Assembly (NCBI GenBank): GCA_041396125.1
Contig: JAWKZG010000004.1
Location: 1-64,000 of the forward strand
Origin: JAWKZG01 sp041396125
Lineage (GTDB): Bacteria > Pseudomonadota > Gammaproteobacteria > Competibacterales > Competibacteraceae
Reading direction: 5' to 3'
Length of the DNA: 64,000 nt
This document shows, in pieces, positions 46,481 to 55,023 of the stretch (its first letter is position 1; every line of letters begins with the position of its first letter). The notes beneath the pieces were generated by a model, which saw only the letters and a list, made by a program, of their open reading frames with translations, ran no database searches and was not told the origin of the DNA. The translations under genes and the position numbers were made by a program.

Positions 46481-46506
46481 GCTGTGGGTCAGAAACCACC
46501 CACGGC
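46481..46506 (+). promoter_or_regulatory. Hairpin in the rne leader, candidate RNase E feedback element
   Basis: GCTGTGGGT pairs with ACCCACGGC (one G-T pair) over an 8-nt loop, preceded by a run of seven T. In E. coli a leader hairpin near U-rich sequence recruits RNase E to its own mRNA; this one has a comparable position relative to the start codon but equivalence is a guess. Confidence 0.45.
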
Positions 46507-46703
46507 GTTCAACTGCGCTCCCACTGTCCATTGTACTCATTTACTACCGATTTACTGCTGATGAGGGCGCCGGTTGCTTACAGTAACCATTCGCTGCCCG
46601 TGTCCGCATGCACGTTATACGGCCAGTTTCCTGTCCGTTTCACGGCTCACAGTTTGATCCAGCGACAACAGTACAATGGAAGTGGTAGAGCGCTGGAGAA
46701 GCA

Positions 46704-49700
46704 ATGAAGAGAATGTTGATAAATGCAACTCAGCAGGAAGAGTTGCGCGTGGCCTTAGTGGATGGCCAAAAACTATTCGATCTGGATATTGAAACACCTT
46801 CCAGAGAGCAAATAAAATCCAACATTTACAAAGGTATAATTACCCGCATCGAACCCAGCCTGGAAGCAGCGTTTGTTGATTATGGTGCTGACCGACACGG
46901 TTTCCTGCCCTTCAAGGAAATATCCCGCAGTTTTCTGGATCCCGAAAAAGCCGGCAACAGCGGCCGACCCAATGTTCGTGAAGGACTCAGGGAAGGCCAG
47001 GAAGTCCTGATTCAGGTTGACAAAGAAGAGCGTGGTAATAAAGGGGCTGCCCTGACCACGTTTGCCAGCCTGGCAGGCCGCTATCTGGTATTGATGCCCA
47101 ATAATCCGCGCGCGGGTGGCGTTTCCCGCCGTATAGAAGGTGATGACCGGCAGGAAATTCGGGAAATTTTGCGCGATCTCGAACTGCCCAACGGCATGGG
47201 ATTGATCGTACGTACCGCGGGTGTAGGCCGTTCGGCGGAAGAACTGCAATGGGATCTGAATTATTTATTGCAGGTCTGGGAAGCCATTCAAGACGCCTCT
47301 GATTCCCGTAAAGCACCCTATCTGGTTTATCAGGAAAGCAACATCATCATCCGCGCGCTGCGCGATTATTTACGCCCGGATATCGGCGAAATCCTGATTG
47401 ATGACGCTAAAATTTTCCAGCAGGCGCAAGATTTCGTGCGCCAGGTAATGCCGCATAATCTGAATAAGCTCAAGCATTATCAGGAAAGTACCCCGCTTTT
47501 TACCCGTTTTCAGATCGAAAGCCAGATCGAAACCGCCTATCAGCGCGAAGTCAAACTGCCTTCGGGCGGCGCTGTAGTTATCGACTATACCGAAGCGCTG
47601 GTCTCGATTGATATCAACTCCGCCCGCTCGACTAAAGGCGCCGATATCGAGGAAACCGCACTTACCACCAACCTGGAAGCGGCGGAAGAAATCGCCCGCC
47701 AGCTACGTCTGCGCGACCTGGGCGGTCTGATCGTCATCGATTTCATCGATATGGCGGCCACACGCAACCAACGGGAAGTGGAAAACCGCCTGCGTGATCA
47801 ACTCAAAATCGACCGCGCCCGGGTTCAGGTTGGCCGCATTTCACGCTTTGGCCTGCTGGAAATGTCACGCCAGCGGCTGCGGCCCTCGCTGGGCGAAGCC
47901 AGTCATGTACTCTGCCCGCGCTGCAGTGGTCAAGGCAGTATCCGTAATGTGCAATCGCTGGCGCTGGCGCTGGTAAGGCTGATCGAGGAAGAATCCCTCA
48001 AAGAAAAAACCGGCCAGGTCATCATTCAGGCACCCGTCAAAGTGGCGACGTTCATGCTGAATGAAAAACGCGGCACGCTGCAGAACATCGAAAAACAGCG
48101 CGGCGTTCAAATTGTGGTCATTCCCAACGAAACACTGGAAACGCCACACTTCGAGATCGTCCGCAAGCGTCGTGATGAACTGCCGGAAGAAGAGGAAGTG
48201 GTAACGGCCAGCTACAATCTGCTGACCCGTTACGAAGATCGCCAGGACGAGACCAGCAACAAGGAAACCCGGGTTACACGCGAAGAGCCTATGGTGCAGG
48301 CCATACAGCCGGGCAGTCCGGCTCCTCCACCCAAACCTGAAGAAGCCAAACCGGGCTTTCTGAAGTGGCTGTGGACGACCTTGTTTGAGCGCGAAGGCGA
48401 GTCTACCGACACAGCGGACACAACCGATTCCAGTACAAGAAAGACCGGAACGGACAAAGCCGACACAGGGGAAGAGCGCAAACAACGTCAGGACAACCGG
48501 CGTTCGCGTACACGCACCAGTAGCGACCCCCGGCGTGAGACCAACAAAGATAAACCGGCCAGCAAACAACGCCAGCAAACTGCCACAGCAGCCGAAGAAA
48601 CCGAGGCGAAAGTCACACTAGCAGAGACCGCCGGACCGGTCGCTGTAACAGGCGACGAAACCGCACCTCGCTCGAACCGGCGCGGTCGGCGCGGCGGGCG
48701 CAAGCGTCGGCGCGATAATACTCAGTCTGACGACAGACAGACTACCGAGGCAGCCAATGAGCAGGCCCCAGCAACAGCGGAAACCGCTGAACAGGCTCCA
48801 GAGCCTGCTGAAACAGGGCAACGCGGTAAGAAGCGTGCTGAATCCGGTCGTGCTGAATCCGGGCGCTCTGAATCCGGGCGCTCTGAATCCGGGCGCTCTG
48901 AATCCAACCGGACTACACCCAGGGAAGTCACCGGGCCAACGGGTCAGGTTCGCCAGATAAGAGCAGGTCGCCCACGCATCCCACAGGGCAGCGAAACAGC
49001 GGATCAGTCAGCAGCCACTGCGGCATCAGCTGCCGCCACTGCTGAAGCAGCGAACGCGATGCCGGCGGAGACCCGGGCAGATGCCAGCAGCACTGCTGTA
49101 TCTGCAGCAACCGAGGCAACACCCGAGTCTCAAACCGCAATTACGCCACCGGAACAGCAGCAGGCCCCAGAAACAACGGCAACAACGGCAGCAACGGCGG
49201 TTGACAACGAAACTCAGGCATCGCCAACCGAGCCTGAGATCACTGCTGAACCCAAACCGACCAGTGACGCAGCATCCGAATCTGCTGCATCAGACGCAAG
49301 TTCGTCGGAACCGGAGCAGCAGGAAACACCCGCTGCTGCCGTTCAAACTCAGGAGATACCTGCAGAATCAGAGGATACGTCTGCACAGCAGACCGAGTCT
49401 CGTGAACCGGAGACAACGGCCCCGACGGAAACTCGTGCTGAAACAGAGGTAGCAGCGACGGCAGCTACGCCTGATGCCCCGACTGAGACTCATGAAACTC
49501 TGCCGGCCGTTGCTGCTGGCTTGGTCGAGACGGTCAAGGAAACTGCGCCAGTCGAGACGACTCAGGAGACCACACCGGTTGAAGTGACTCCGGAAACAAC
49601 GCCGATTGAAACGGCTCAGGAAATCGAGCCAGTTGAAACGGCCCAAGAGACGGTGCCAGCGACGGAGGCTACTCAGGAAGCTGAGCAGGTTGAAACCGCG

Positions 49701-50216
49701 CCAGTGGAAACTGCTCCGGAAGCCGAGTCAACCGAAACAGCCCAGGAGACGGTGCCAGCGACTGAGACTACTCAAGCTACTCAGGAAGCTGAGCAGGTTG
49801 AAACCACCCCCGTTGAGACCGCTCAGGAAACCACGCCGGTTGAAACTGCTCCGAAAGTCGAGTCAACCGAAATGACCCAGGAGACGGTGCCAGCGACTGA
49901 GACTACTCAGGAAGCTGAGCAGGTTGAACCCCCCCCCGGTGAGACCGCTCAGGAAGCTGCGCCGGTTGAAATCGCTCAAGATGTCGCGCAGGAAACAGCT
50001 CCGGCAGAAGAACTCGTGACGGAATCCCCTGCAGCAGATACAGCGGACACGGAAGACAAGGCTGCTGACGAGGAAACGCCTGCTGATACGGTGCAACAAA
50101 CGACGTCAGCTGAGGACCATGCTGAGTCAAAAGAGGAAACCGAAGAGGCCGAGAAAGACAAGGAAGACAAGAATCAGGCGCAAACCGACGCTGATTCCAA
50201 CAACGTCAACCGCTAG
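46704..50216 (+). CDS. rne: Ribonuclease E
   Basis: A 1170-residue endoribonuclease, core of the RNA degradosome. The N-terminal catalytic half is complete: S1 domain (about 38-118; GIITRIEPSLEAAFVDYGADRHGFLPF), 5' sensor, DNase I-like domain with magnesium aspartates in VSIDINSARSTKG (about 302) and VIDFIDM (about 345), and the Zn-link CPRCSGQG (about 404-407) used for tetramer formation. The C-terminal 650 residues are low complexity: an Arg-rich stretch RRGRRGGRKRRRDN for RNA binding, five ESGRS/A units, then an acidic Thr/Glu/Pro/Val repeat region. The ATG at 46704 has GGAG upstream. The usual rluC neighbour is 18 kb away; the downstream genes (PTP, kdsB, trm112, lpxK, exbD, exbB) keep the Pseudomonas-like order, without murB. 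Confidence 0.97.
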   Translation: MKRMLINATQQEELRVALVDGQKLFDLDIETPSREQIKSNIYKGIITRIEPSLEAAFVDYGADRHGFLPFKEISRSFLDPEKAGNSGRPNVREGLREGQEVLIQVDKEERGNKGAALTTFASLAGRYLVLMPNNPRAGGVSRRIEGDDRQEIREILRDLELPNGMGLIVRTAGVGRSAEELQWDLNYLLQVWEAIQDASDSRKAPYLVYQESNIIIRALRDYLRPDIGEILIDDAKIFQQAQDFVRQVMPHNLNKLKHYQESTPLFTRFQIESQIETAYQREVKLPSGGAVVIDYTEALVSIDINSARSTKGADIEETALTTNLEAAEEIARQLRLRDLGGLIVIDFIDMAATRNQREVENRLRDQLKIDRARVQVGRISRFGLLEMSRQRLRPSLGEASHVLCPRCSGQGSIRNVQSLALALVRLIEEESLKEKTGQVIIQAPVKVATFMLNEKRGTLQNIEKQRGVQIVVIPNETLETPHFEIVRKRRDELPEEEEVVTASYNLLTRYEDRQDETSNKETRVTREEPMVQAIQPGSPAPPPKPEEAKPGFLKWLWTTLFEREGESTDTADTTDSSTRKTGTDKADTGEERKQRQDNRRSRTRTSSDPRRETNKDKPASKQRQQTATAAEETEAKVTLAETAGPVAVTGDETAPRSNRRGRRGGRKRRRDNTQSDDRQTTEAANEQAPATAETAEQAPEPAETGQRGKKRAESGRAESGRSESGRSESGRSESNRTTPREVTGPTGQVRQIRAGRPRIPQGSETADQSAATAASAAATAEAANAMPAETRADASSTAVSAATEATPESQTAITPPEQQQAPETTATTAATAVDNETQASPTEPEITAEPKPTSDAASESAASDASSSEPEQQETPAAAVQTQEIPAESEDTSAQQTESREPETTAPTETRAETEVAATAATPDAPTETHETLPAVAAGLVETVKETAPVETTQETTPVEVTPETTPIETAQEIEPVETAQETVPATEATQEAEQVETAPVETAPEAESTETAQETVPATETTQATQEAEQVETTPVETAQETTPVETAPKVESTEMTQETVPATETTQEAEQVEPPPGETAQEAAPVEIAQDVAQETAPAEELVTESPAADTADTEDKAADEETPADTVQQTTSAEDHAESKEETEEAEKDKEDKNQAQTDADSNNVNR
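48838..48903 (+). repeat. 15-bp tandem repeat within rne encoding ESGRS units
   Basis: The unit GGGCGCTCTGAATCC occurs in three near-identical copies with two diverged copies before them, encoding about five ESGR(S/A) pentapeptides. The units keep the frame. This is a recent in-frame expansion in the disordered degradosome region. Confidence 0.85.
49638..49950 (+). repeat. Imperfect 99- and 135-bp tandem repeat in the rne C-terminus
   Basis: Units beginning CCCAGGAGACGGTGCCAGCG recur at 49642, 49741 and 49876, each followed by ACTCAGGAAGCTGAGCAGG. They encode 33- and 45-residue acidic blocks built from QETVPATETTQEAEQVET and ETAPxxESTE. In the third unit an ACCACCCCC is replaced by a run of nine C, changing TTPV to PPPG without altering the frame. 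Confidence 0.8.
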
Positions 50217-50228
50217 ACCGGAGACAAC

Positions 50229-50255
50229 CTGCCCGGTATATAACATGCCGGGCAG
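50229..50255. terminator. Stem-loop between rne and the convergent phosphatase gene
   Basis: CTGCCCGG and CCGGGCAG form a perfect 8-bp stem with an 11-nt AT-rich loop, 13 bp after the rne stop. No T run follows on either strand, so it is a weak intrinsic terminator or a 3'-end stabiliser shared by the two convergent transcripts. Confidence 0.5.
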
Positions 50256-50271
50256 TCACTCTAAAGGCCTG

Positions 50272-50751
50272 TTACAGCCGATGCTGGCGGCGAATATGCG
50301 CCAGCAATCCGGCGCTGGCATCTTCCACCAGTTCCAGCACCCGCTCAAAACCTTCCTGTCCGCCGTAATAGGGATCGTCGATCTCACGCTCATCATTATT
50401 GTGAGCAAAATCAGCAAACAGATGGAGTTTCTCGGCCTGGGCCGGATCAGAGCAGAGCTTCTGCAGATACAGCACATGACTTTGATCCATTGCCAGCAGG
50501 TAATCGAATGTGTCGAAATCCGCTGCCAGCACCTGCCGCGCCTGCAAGCCGGATATATCAACACCGCGCTGTAAAACGGTAGCCTGAGCACGCCGATCAG
50601 GCGCTTCGCCCTGGTGATAATCAGTGGTACCGGCTGAATCGACGCGGATTTTATCGCTTAAACCCATTTCCTGAACGTATCGGCGCAGCACGCCTTCTGC
50701 CATCGGCGAACGGCAAATATTGCCGGTGCAGACCATTAATACCCCTATCAT
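50272..50751 (-). CDS. Low molecular weight protein tyrosine phosphatase
   Basis: A 159-residue phosphatase with the active-site loop CTGNICRS (Cys8, Arg14) directly after the first strand, and the general-acid loop DPYYGGQEGFERVLELVEDA near the C-terminus. The family removes phosphate from tyrosine and small phosphate esters; in gammaproteobacteria a member of this gene position accompanies kdsB, role not well defined. The ATG at 50751 overlaps the kdsB stop (ATGA). An upstream in-frame start would add eight residues with no ribosome binding site. Confidence 0.94.
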   Translation of the reverse strand: MIGVLMVCTGNICRSPMAEGVLRRYVQEMGLSDKIRVDSAGTTDYHQGEAPDRRAQATVLQRGVDISGLQARQVLAADFDTFDYLLAMDQSHVLYLQKLCSDPAQAEKLHLFADFAHNNDEREIDDPYYGGQEGFERVLELVEDASAGLLAHIRRQHRL

Positions 50752-51533
50752 GCTTTCATCCTCTGCGCATACCATGCGTTAACCTTGCTCAGATCATCTG
50801 CGGTATCCACGCCGGGTGGCGGTACGGCCACAGCCGGCTGGACATGAATCTGTATCCCGTTCCATAAACCGCGCAATTGTTCCAGCATTTCAATACCTTC
50901 CAAGGGTGATTTAGGCAGTTTCGGATAGTCTCGCAAGACCCCGACGCGGTAAGCATAAATACCCAGGTGACGCCAGTAATTGATGTCCGAAGGTAAATTC
51001 TGCGGTCGACCACGGGCAAACTCAGCCCGATGATACGGTATCGGTGAGCGACTGAAATAAAGTGCAAACCCGGCATGATCGAACACGACTTTAACAATAT
51101 TGGGATCAAATACGTCGTCGATTGCATCAATCGGGGTACAGAGTGTAGCAATGCCTGCAGCGGGGTTTTCCTGCAAACCTGTAGCCACCTGAAGCAATAA
51201 TTCCGGTGGCATTAAGGGCTCATCACCCTGCAAATTAACCACGATATCATCGTCTGACCAGGCCAGTTGCTGAGCCACTTCGGCTAATCGGTCAGTTCCG
51301 CTTTCATGCTCGGCGCGGGTCATGCAGACTTGCCCGCCAAACGCCTCGACAACAGCAGCGATACGGCTATCGTCGGTCGCCACAACGACCTGCGCCGCGC
51401 CGCTTTGCTCAGCCGTTTTATACGCCCATTGAATCATCGGCTGGCCAGCCACCCGCAGCAGGGGTTTGCCCGGCAGGCGGGTAGAGCTGTAACGGGCCGG
51501 AATTGCGACCCGAAAAACCGGCGTTGTGCTCAA
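50748..51533 (-). CDS. kdsB: 3-deoxy-manno-octulosonate cytidylyltransferase KdsB
   Basis: A 261-residue enzyme that activates Kdo to CMP-Kdo for lipid A-core synthesis. VAIPARYSSTRLPGKPLL is the CTP-binding start. HESGTDRLAEVA, VNLQGDEPLMPPELLLQVA, the Kdo-contact region YFSRSPIPYHR, and HLGIYAYRVGVLRDYPKL with EGIEMLEQLRGLWNG are all present. It starts with TTG at 51533, overlapping the stop of the trm112-like gene (TTGA); no ATG lies in a better place. Translation is probably coupled to that gene and to the phosphatase downstream. Confidence 0.97.
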   Translation of the reverse strand: MSTTPVFRVAIPARYSSTRLPGKPLLRVAGQPMIQWAYKTAEQSGAAQVVVATDDSRIAAVVEAFGGQVCMTRAEHESGTDRLAEVAQQLAWSDDDIVVNLQGDEPLMPPELLLQVATGLQENPAAGIATLCTPIDAIDDVFDPNIVKVVFDHAGFALYFSRSPIPYHRAEFARGRPQNLPSDINYWRHLGIYAYRVGVLRDYPKLPKSPLEGIEMLEQLRGLWNGIQIHVQPAVAVPPPGVDTADDLSKVNAWYAQRMKA

Positions 51534-51709
51534 GCGGACTCATCCTGTGCAAGCTGGCGGGCCTCGTCGGGCAGCATAACCGGTATGCCATCACGGATCG
51601 GATACGCCAGTCGGCTTTGTTCACACACCAGTTCCTGACGCTCTTTGTCATACCGCAAGGGCGCTTTGCTGACCGGGCAGACTAATAGTTCAAGCAGTTT
51701 TTTATCCAT
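51530..51709 (-). CDS. Trm112 family zinc-ribbon-like protein (YcaR-like)
   Basis: A 59-residue protein: MDKKLLELLVCPVSKAPLRYD, then ELVCEQSRLAYPIRDGIPVMLPDEAR. This is the YcaR/Trm112 pattern, with Cys at positions 11 and 29 where eukaryotic Trm112 has a zinc site. It lies in the usual place between lpxK and kdsB and overlaps kdsB by 4 bp. The bacterial function is not established; Trm112 relatives activate methyltransferases. ATG at 51709. Confidence 0.95.
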   Translation of the reverse strand: MDKKLLELLVCPVSKAPLRYDKERQELVCEQSRLAYPIRDGIPVMLPDEARQLAQDESA

Positions 51710-51839
51710 ACCAATCCTCGTGAATCATCAACGCCTGCATTGCCAGGGCTAAATTCTCAGTACCTAAATTTTCAGACCTGAGCACCAAGCCCAATAATAA
51801 TATCTGTTCTGTTTTTGACCATAAAACAAGTGGATTGTT

Positions 51840-52855
51840 TTACCGCGCAAGCGCCGCCAGACGCTCCAGTATAAAGGTATCAAAACATGTCTCCAGACGG
51901 GCGCTGACCGGTACAACCCAGATCTCATTTTTCTCGAATACAGCGGACAAATCGAGCTGACGACATTTTACCGCGTCTTTCTCGGTCATCAGTAGAGGTA
52001 AATGCGGGCTGAACTGTAAATCCTCGGCCCGATAATGGTAATGATCGGGAAACGGATGCGCGACGGGTTTTACACCGGCCTGTGCCAGCTGTTTAAAAAA
52101 CCGCTCGGGATGACCGATACCGGCAACCGCATGTACCTGCTGCCCGTGCCAGTCGGCCAGCGCTTGCCGGCGAGACGGATCGCGCAGTGAATACACCGTG
52201 TTAAATTCCAGCTGCATGACATATTCACCGGCAGGTGCTGCGGTTTGGGCCGGACTGTTGCAGACAACAGCATCGACATCACGCAAACGGCGCAGTGGCT
52301 CACGCAGCGGCCCGGCCGGCAACAGGTGCTGATTGCCGTAGCGACGCACCCCGTCAACCAGGGCAATTTCGATATCCCGCGCCAGGGCGTAATGTTGCAA
52401 GCCGTCATCCGCAATAATGACCGTACAGGGAAAATCCTGCAGTAGCGCTCTGGCAGCAGCGACCCGATCCGGCCCGACCTGCATCGGACAGCCGGACCGC
52501 GTAGCCAGCAGGATGGGTTCGTCACCAACCTGGGCGGGATCACTGTCGGTACTCACCCGCTGTGGCCAGCGGCTCGCTTTACCGCCATAGCCCCGGCTGA
52601 CAATACCCGGCTGATAACCGCTGCGCCGCAACAGCTCGCAAAGATAGAGGACCAGGGTGTTTTGCCACTGCCGCCCGCAACGATATTGCCGACAATGATC
52701 ACCGGCACAGGGACACGTTGAGAGTTCAGCCAGCCGATCCGGTAAGCATACCGACGCGCTGCGCTCACCGCGCCGTACACGGCACTTAATGGCCTTAGCG
52801 CCCAGGATAAGGGATGATTCTGCTGATACCAGATACGCTGGATCGAAAAAGGCAT
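51840..52855 (-). CDS. lpxK: Tetraacyldisaccharide 4'-kinase LpxK (frameshifted)
   Basis: LpxK phosphorylates the 4' position of the lipid A disaccharide at the inner membrane. The N-terminal part (52855 to about 52665) gives a membrane-associated helix and the P-loop VGNIVAGGSGKTP. The rest reads LLRRSGYQPGIVSRGYGGK, VGDEPILLATRSGCPMQVGPDR, IIADDGLQHYALARDIEI and LMTEKDAVKC, all conserved. One C is missing from a C run near 52660; adding it joins KTPLVLYLCELLRRSGYQ and yields about 338 residues. Because LpxK is normally essential for lipid A, this break is most simply a sequencing error. It lies 37 bp upstream of exbD on the opposite-end side, within the exbB-exbD-lpxK-trm112-kdsB array. Confidence 0.93.
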
Positions 52856-52892
52856 CTGGTTTACTTAACCGGGTTTATCCAGCCGGATGGCT

Positions 52893-53320
52893 CTATTCAG
52901 ACGGCGACGACAACGCGACTACGCCGACATTTTTCAGTCCCAGCTGGCTGGCGGCATCCAGTACCCGCACTACCGCCTGATGCGGTGTCTGTCCATCAGC
53001 CCGGATCAGCAGCGGCAAGCTCAGATCGCCGCCCAGAGCACCTACAGCACTTTCGATAGCGGAGCTCAGAGTTGCCAGACGTCGGTCCGGCAGACGCCGT
53101 TCATCGACATGATAAAAACCGGCAGCATCAATGGCTATGGTGAGCGATTTTTCCTCTTCTGCGACGCTGGCATTGCTGGCTTCGGGAAGTTCAACATCAA
53201 ATTCACCTTCCTTGCGGAAGGTAGTGGTCACCATGAAAAAATCAGCAGCAGGAACACCACATCAATCAGCGGGGTCAGGCTGACATCGGGCTCTTCGGCG
53301 CGACGCGGGCGCAGATTCAT
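52893..53320 (-). CDS. exbD: ExbD/TolR family biopolymer transport protein (frameshifted)
   Basis: ExbD-type energiser subunit with one membrane helix and a periplasmic domain. The N-terminus MNLRPRRAEEPDVSLTPLIDVVFLLLIFF has the conserved helix with its essential Asp. Reading then continues as MVTTTFRKEGEFDVELPEAS in the next frame. Adding one T to the six-T run near 53236 restores LLIFFMVTTTF and a 142-residue protein. The ATG at 53320 overlaps the exbB stop (ATGA). It pairs with the preceding exbB to use the proton gradient, either for TonB-type transport or as a Tol-like system at this conserved lpxK-linked position. A separate exbBDD-tonB set is at 59.6-62.2 kb. Confidence 0.92.
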
Positions 53321-54036
53321 TGCAGCACCTTTGCCGTAGATTCATTGACAGACATTGACTCGGACGAGCTTCTGGCCGGTTTCGGATTACGGGCGACATC
53401 ACCCACTTCCTGCAACTTACCCGCGTTCAGGGCCAGCGTGCCCACCAGATCAACCAGGCGCAAGGCTTCTTCCTCAATCTTGATGACCAGTTCATCGACC
53501 CGGCTGCGAAAATAGCGATACATCAGCAAACTCGGAATAGCCACCGTCAAACCACCGGCAGTGGTGACCAGAGCCTTGGAAATACCGCCAGCCAGCAGCT
53601 CCGCATTGCCGGTCCCCTGCACCGAAATAACATTGAACACTTCGATCATGCCGATTACCGTACCCAGCAACCCCAGCAACGGGGTAACCGCAGCGATAGT
53701 ACCCAGGGCATTCAGGTAGCGCTCCAGATCGTGTACGACCTGGCGTCCGGCATCTTCCAGGCTTTCCTTCACTGCATCCCGGCCCAGATAGTAATTTGAA
53801 ATCCCCGCCCGCAAAATACGGCCCAGCGGCGAGGAACTGCTCAACCGCATCAAGCCCTCCACAGCATTGATAGAGCTACCCTGCGACGCGACCCGCAAGG
53901 CATTAACCAGACGAGGCGGCATCACCCGTGTCCGGCGCAGTGCGATAGTACGCTCAATCGCAATCGCGGTAGCAATGATAGAGCACAGCAGGATAGGCAG
54001 CATGAGCCACCCCCCGGCCTGAATCAGTTCGATCAC
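53317..54036 (-). CDS. exbB: ExbB/MotA/TolQ family proton channel
   Basis: A 239-residue protein with three membrane helices: GGWLMLPILLCSIIATAIAI, ALGTIAAVTPLLGLLGTVIGMIEVF and ALVTTAGGLTVAIPSLLMY. The last two carry the Thr residues lining the proton path in this family. I chose the GTG at 54036 because AAGGAG lies six bases upstream and the first helix follows directly; a longer frame to 54156 has no support. It is translationally coupled to exbD. It opens the exbB-exbD-lpxK-trm112-kdsB array known from Pseudomonas-like genomes, and is divergent from the molybdenum-enzyme genes. Confidence 0.93.
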   Translation of the reverse strand: MIELIQAGGWLMLPILLCSIIATAIAIERTIALRRTRVMPPRLVNALRVASQGSSINAVEGLMRLSSSSPLGRILRAGISNYYLGRDAVKESLEDAGRQVVHDLERYLNALGTIAAVTPLLGLLGTVIGMIEVFNVISVQGTGNAELLAGGISKALVTTAGGLTVAIPSLLMYRYFRSRVDELVIKIEEEALRLVDLVGTLALNAGKLQEVGDVARNPKPARSSSESMSVNESTAKVLQ

Positions 54037-54177
54037 AACAACTCCTTGACGAGCATTCGAAGTAAAGCGCATGCATAATACTTGATTTCGCATCCACCAC
54101 GCATCAGTATGAAACCATACGCCAGGGTGCGGAATCATTAATAAAATCCAAAACAACCGAATGGCATTGACAAGTAT

Positions 54178-55023
54178 ATGGCTTGCTATCTTCGCCCTGA
54201 ATCAACCACCGAGGCTCTAAAAGCGCTGGCCAGCGCGCCTTATACGGTGCTGGCAGGCGGCACCGATTTTTACCCGGCCCGGGTGGGTCAGGCACTGACC
54301 GAACCGGTGCTGGACATCAGCGCTCTGGACGCATTACGCGGCATTACCACCAGCGAGCGGGGCTACCGTATTGGTGCCCTGACCACCTGGAGCGAGCTGC
54401 TACACACCGAATTACCGCCCTGTTTTGACGGTTTGCAACAGGCCGCACGCGAAATCGGTGGCGTCCAGATCCAGAACACCGGCACCGTCGGCGGCAATCT
54501 GTGCAATGCCTCGCCCGCCGCTGACGGCATTCCCAATTTGCTGGCGCTGGATGCGGAGGTGGAATTGCTCTCCGCACACGGTTCGCGCCGCTTGCCGCTG
54601 GCCAGTTTTGTGCTCGGCAATCGCCGCACCGCACGCCGATCCGACGAATTACTGAGTGCCCTGCATATTCCTGCCGCCAGCACTGGCGGGCGCAGTGCTT
54701 TCCTGAAGCTGGGTGCCCGTCGCTACCTGGTCATCTCCATTGTTATGGTTGCGGTTGTTGTCACCCGCGATCAGAACGGTGTGCTGCAGGATGTCCGGAT
54801 TGCGGTAGGTGCCTGCTCTGAAACCGCGCAGCGCCTGCCCCGGCTGGAACAAGTTCTCTGTGGGCAGCGCTACTCGCCAGCATTGCTGCAACGCATCAGC
54901 CCGCCGTTACTGGACCCTTTACATCCAATCGATGATGTACGCGGCAGTGCCCGTTACCGCCTCAACGCGGCCATAACCTTGTTGCAGCGTGCCCTGCGCC
55001 AACTGCTGGAGACAACACCATGA
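54178..55023 (+). CDS. Xanthine dehydrogenase family FAD-binding subunit
   Basis: A 281-residue FAD subunit (CoxM/XdhB type). It begins with the flavin loop TVLAGGTDFYPARVGQ and continues with the second FAD motif QIQNTGTVGGNLCNASPAADGIPNLLALDAEVEL and a CODH_FAD_C domain with SIVMVAVVV and RIAVGACSETAQRLPRLE. It should accept electrons from the iron-sulfur clusters of the next gene product, with which it overlaps by 4 bp (ATGA at 55020-55023). It is divergent from exbB. The likely acceptor is NAD or a quinone; this is not determinable. Confidence 0.92.
   Translation: MACYLRPESTTEALKALASAPYTVLAGGTDFYPARVGQALTEPVLDISALDALRGITTSERGYRIGALTTWSELLHTELPPCFDGLQQAAREIGGVQIQNTGTVGGNLCNASPAADGIPNLLALDAEVELLSAHGSRRLPLASFVLGNRRTARRSDELLSALHIPAASTGGRSAFLKLGARRYLVISIVMVAVVVTRDQNGVLQDVRIAVGACSETAQRLPRLEQVLCGQRYSPALLQRISPPLLDPLHPIDDVRGSARYRLNAAITLLQRALRQLLETTP

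Larger units (their letters stand above)
46215..46703 (+). promoter_or_regulatory. 489-bp rne upstream region with long candidate leader
   Basis: No ORF is supported between pdxH and rne. If the promoter at 46328-46356 is used, the rne leader would be about 340 nt, close to the long self-regulating 5' UTR known for E. coli rne. Several hairpins can be drawn, the best being at 46481-46506. This long non-coding spacing is what the known RNase E feedback mechanism needs; that the mechanism acts here is inferred. Confidence 0.55.

Noticed and set aside
48838..49950. CRISPR-like regular repeats
   Set aside because: The repeats keep the reading frame, encode low-complexity peptides of RNase E and have no spacers of constant length.
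53230..53245. Programmed ribosomal frameshift in exbD
   Set aside because: A T6 run could suggest slippage, but similar one-base breaks occur in many unrelated genes of the window, and ExbD genes are not known to need recoding.
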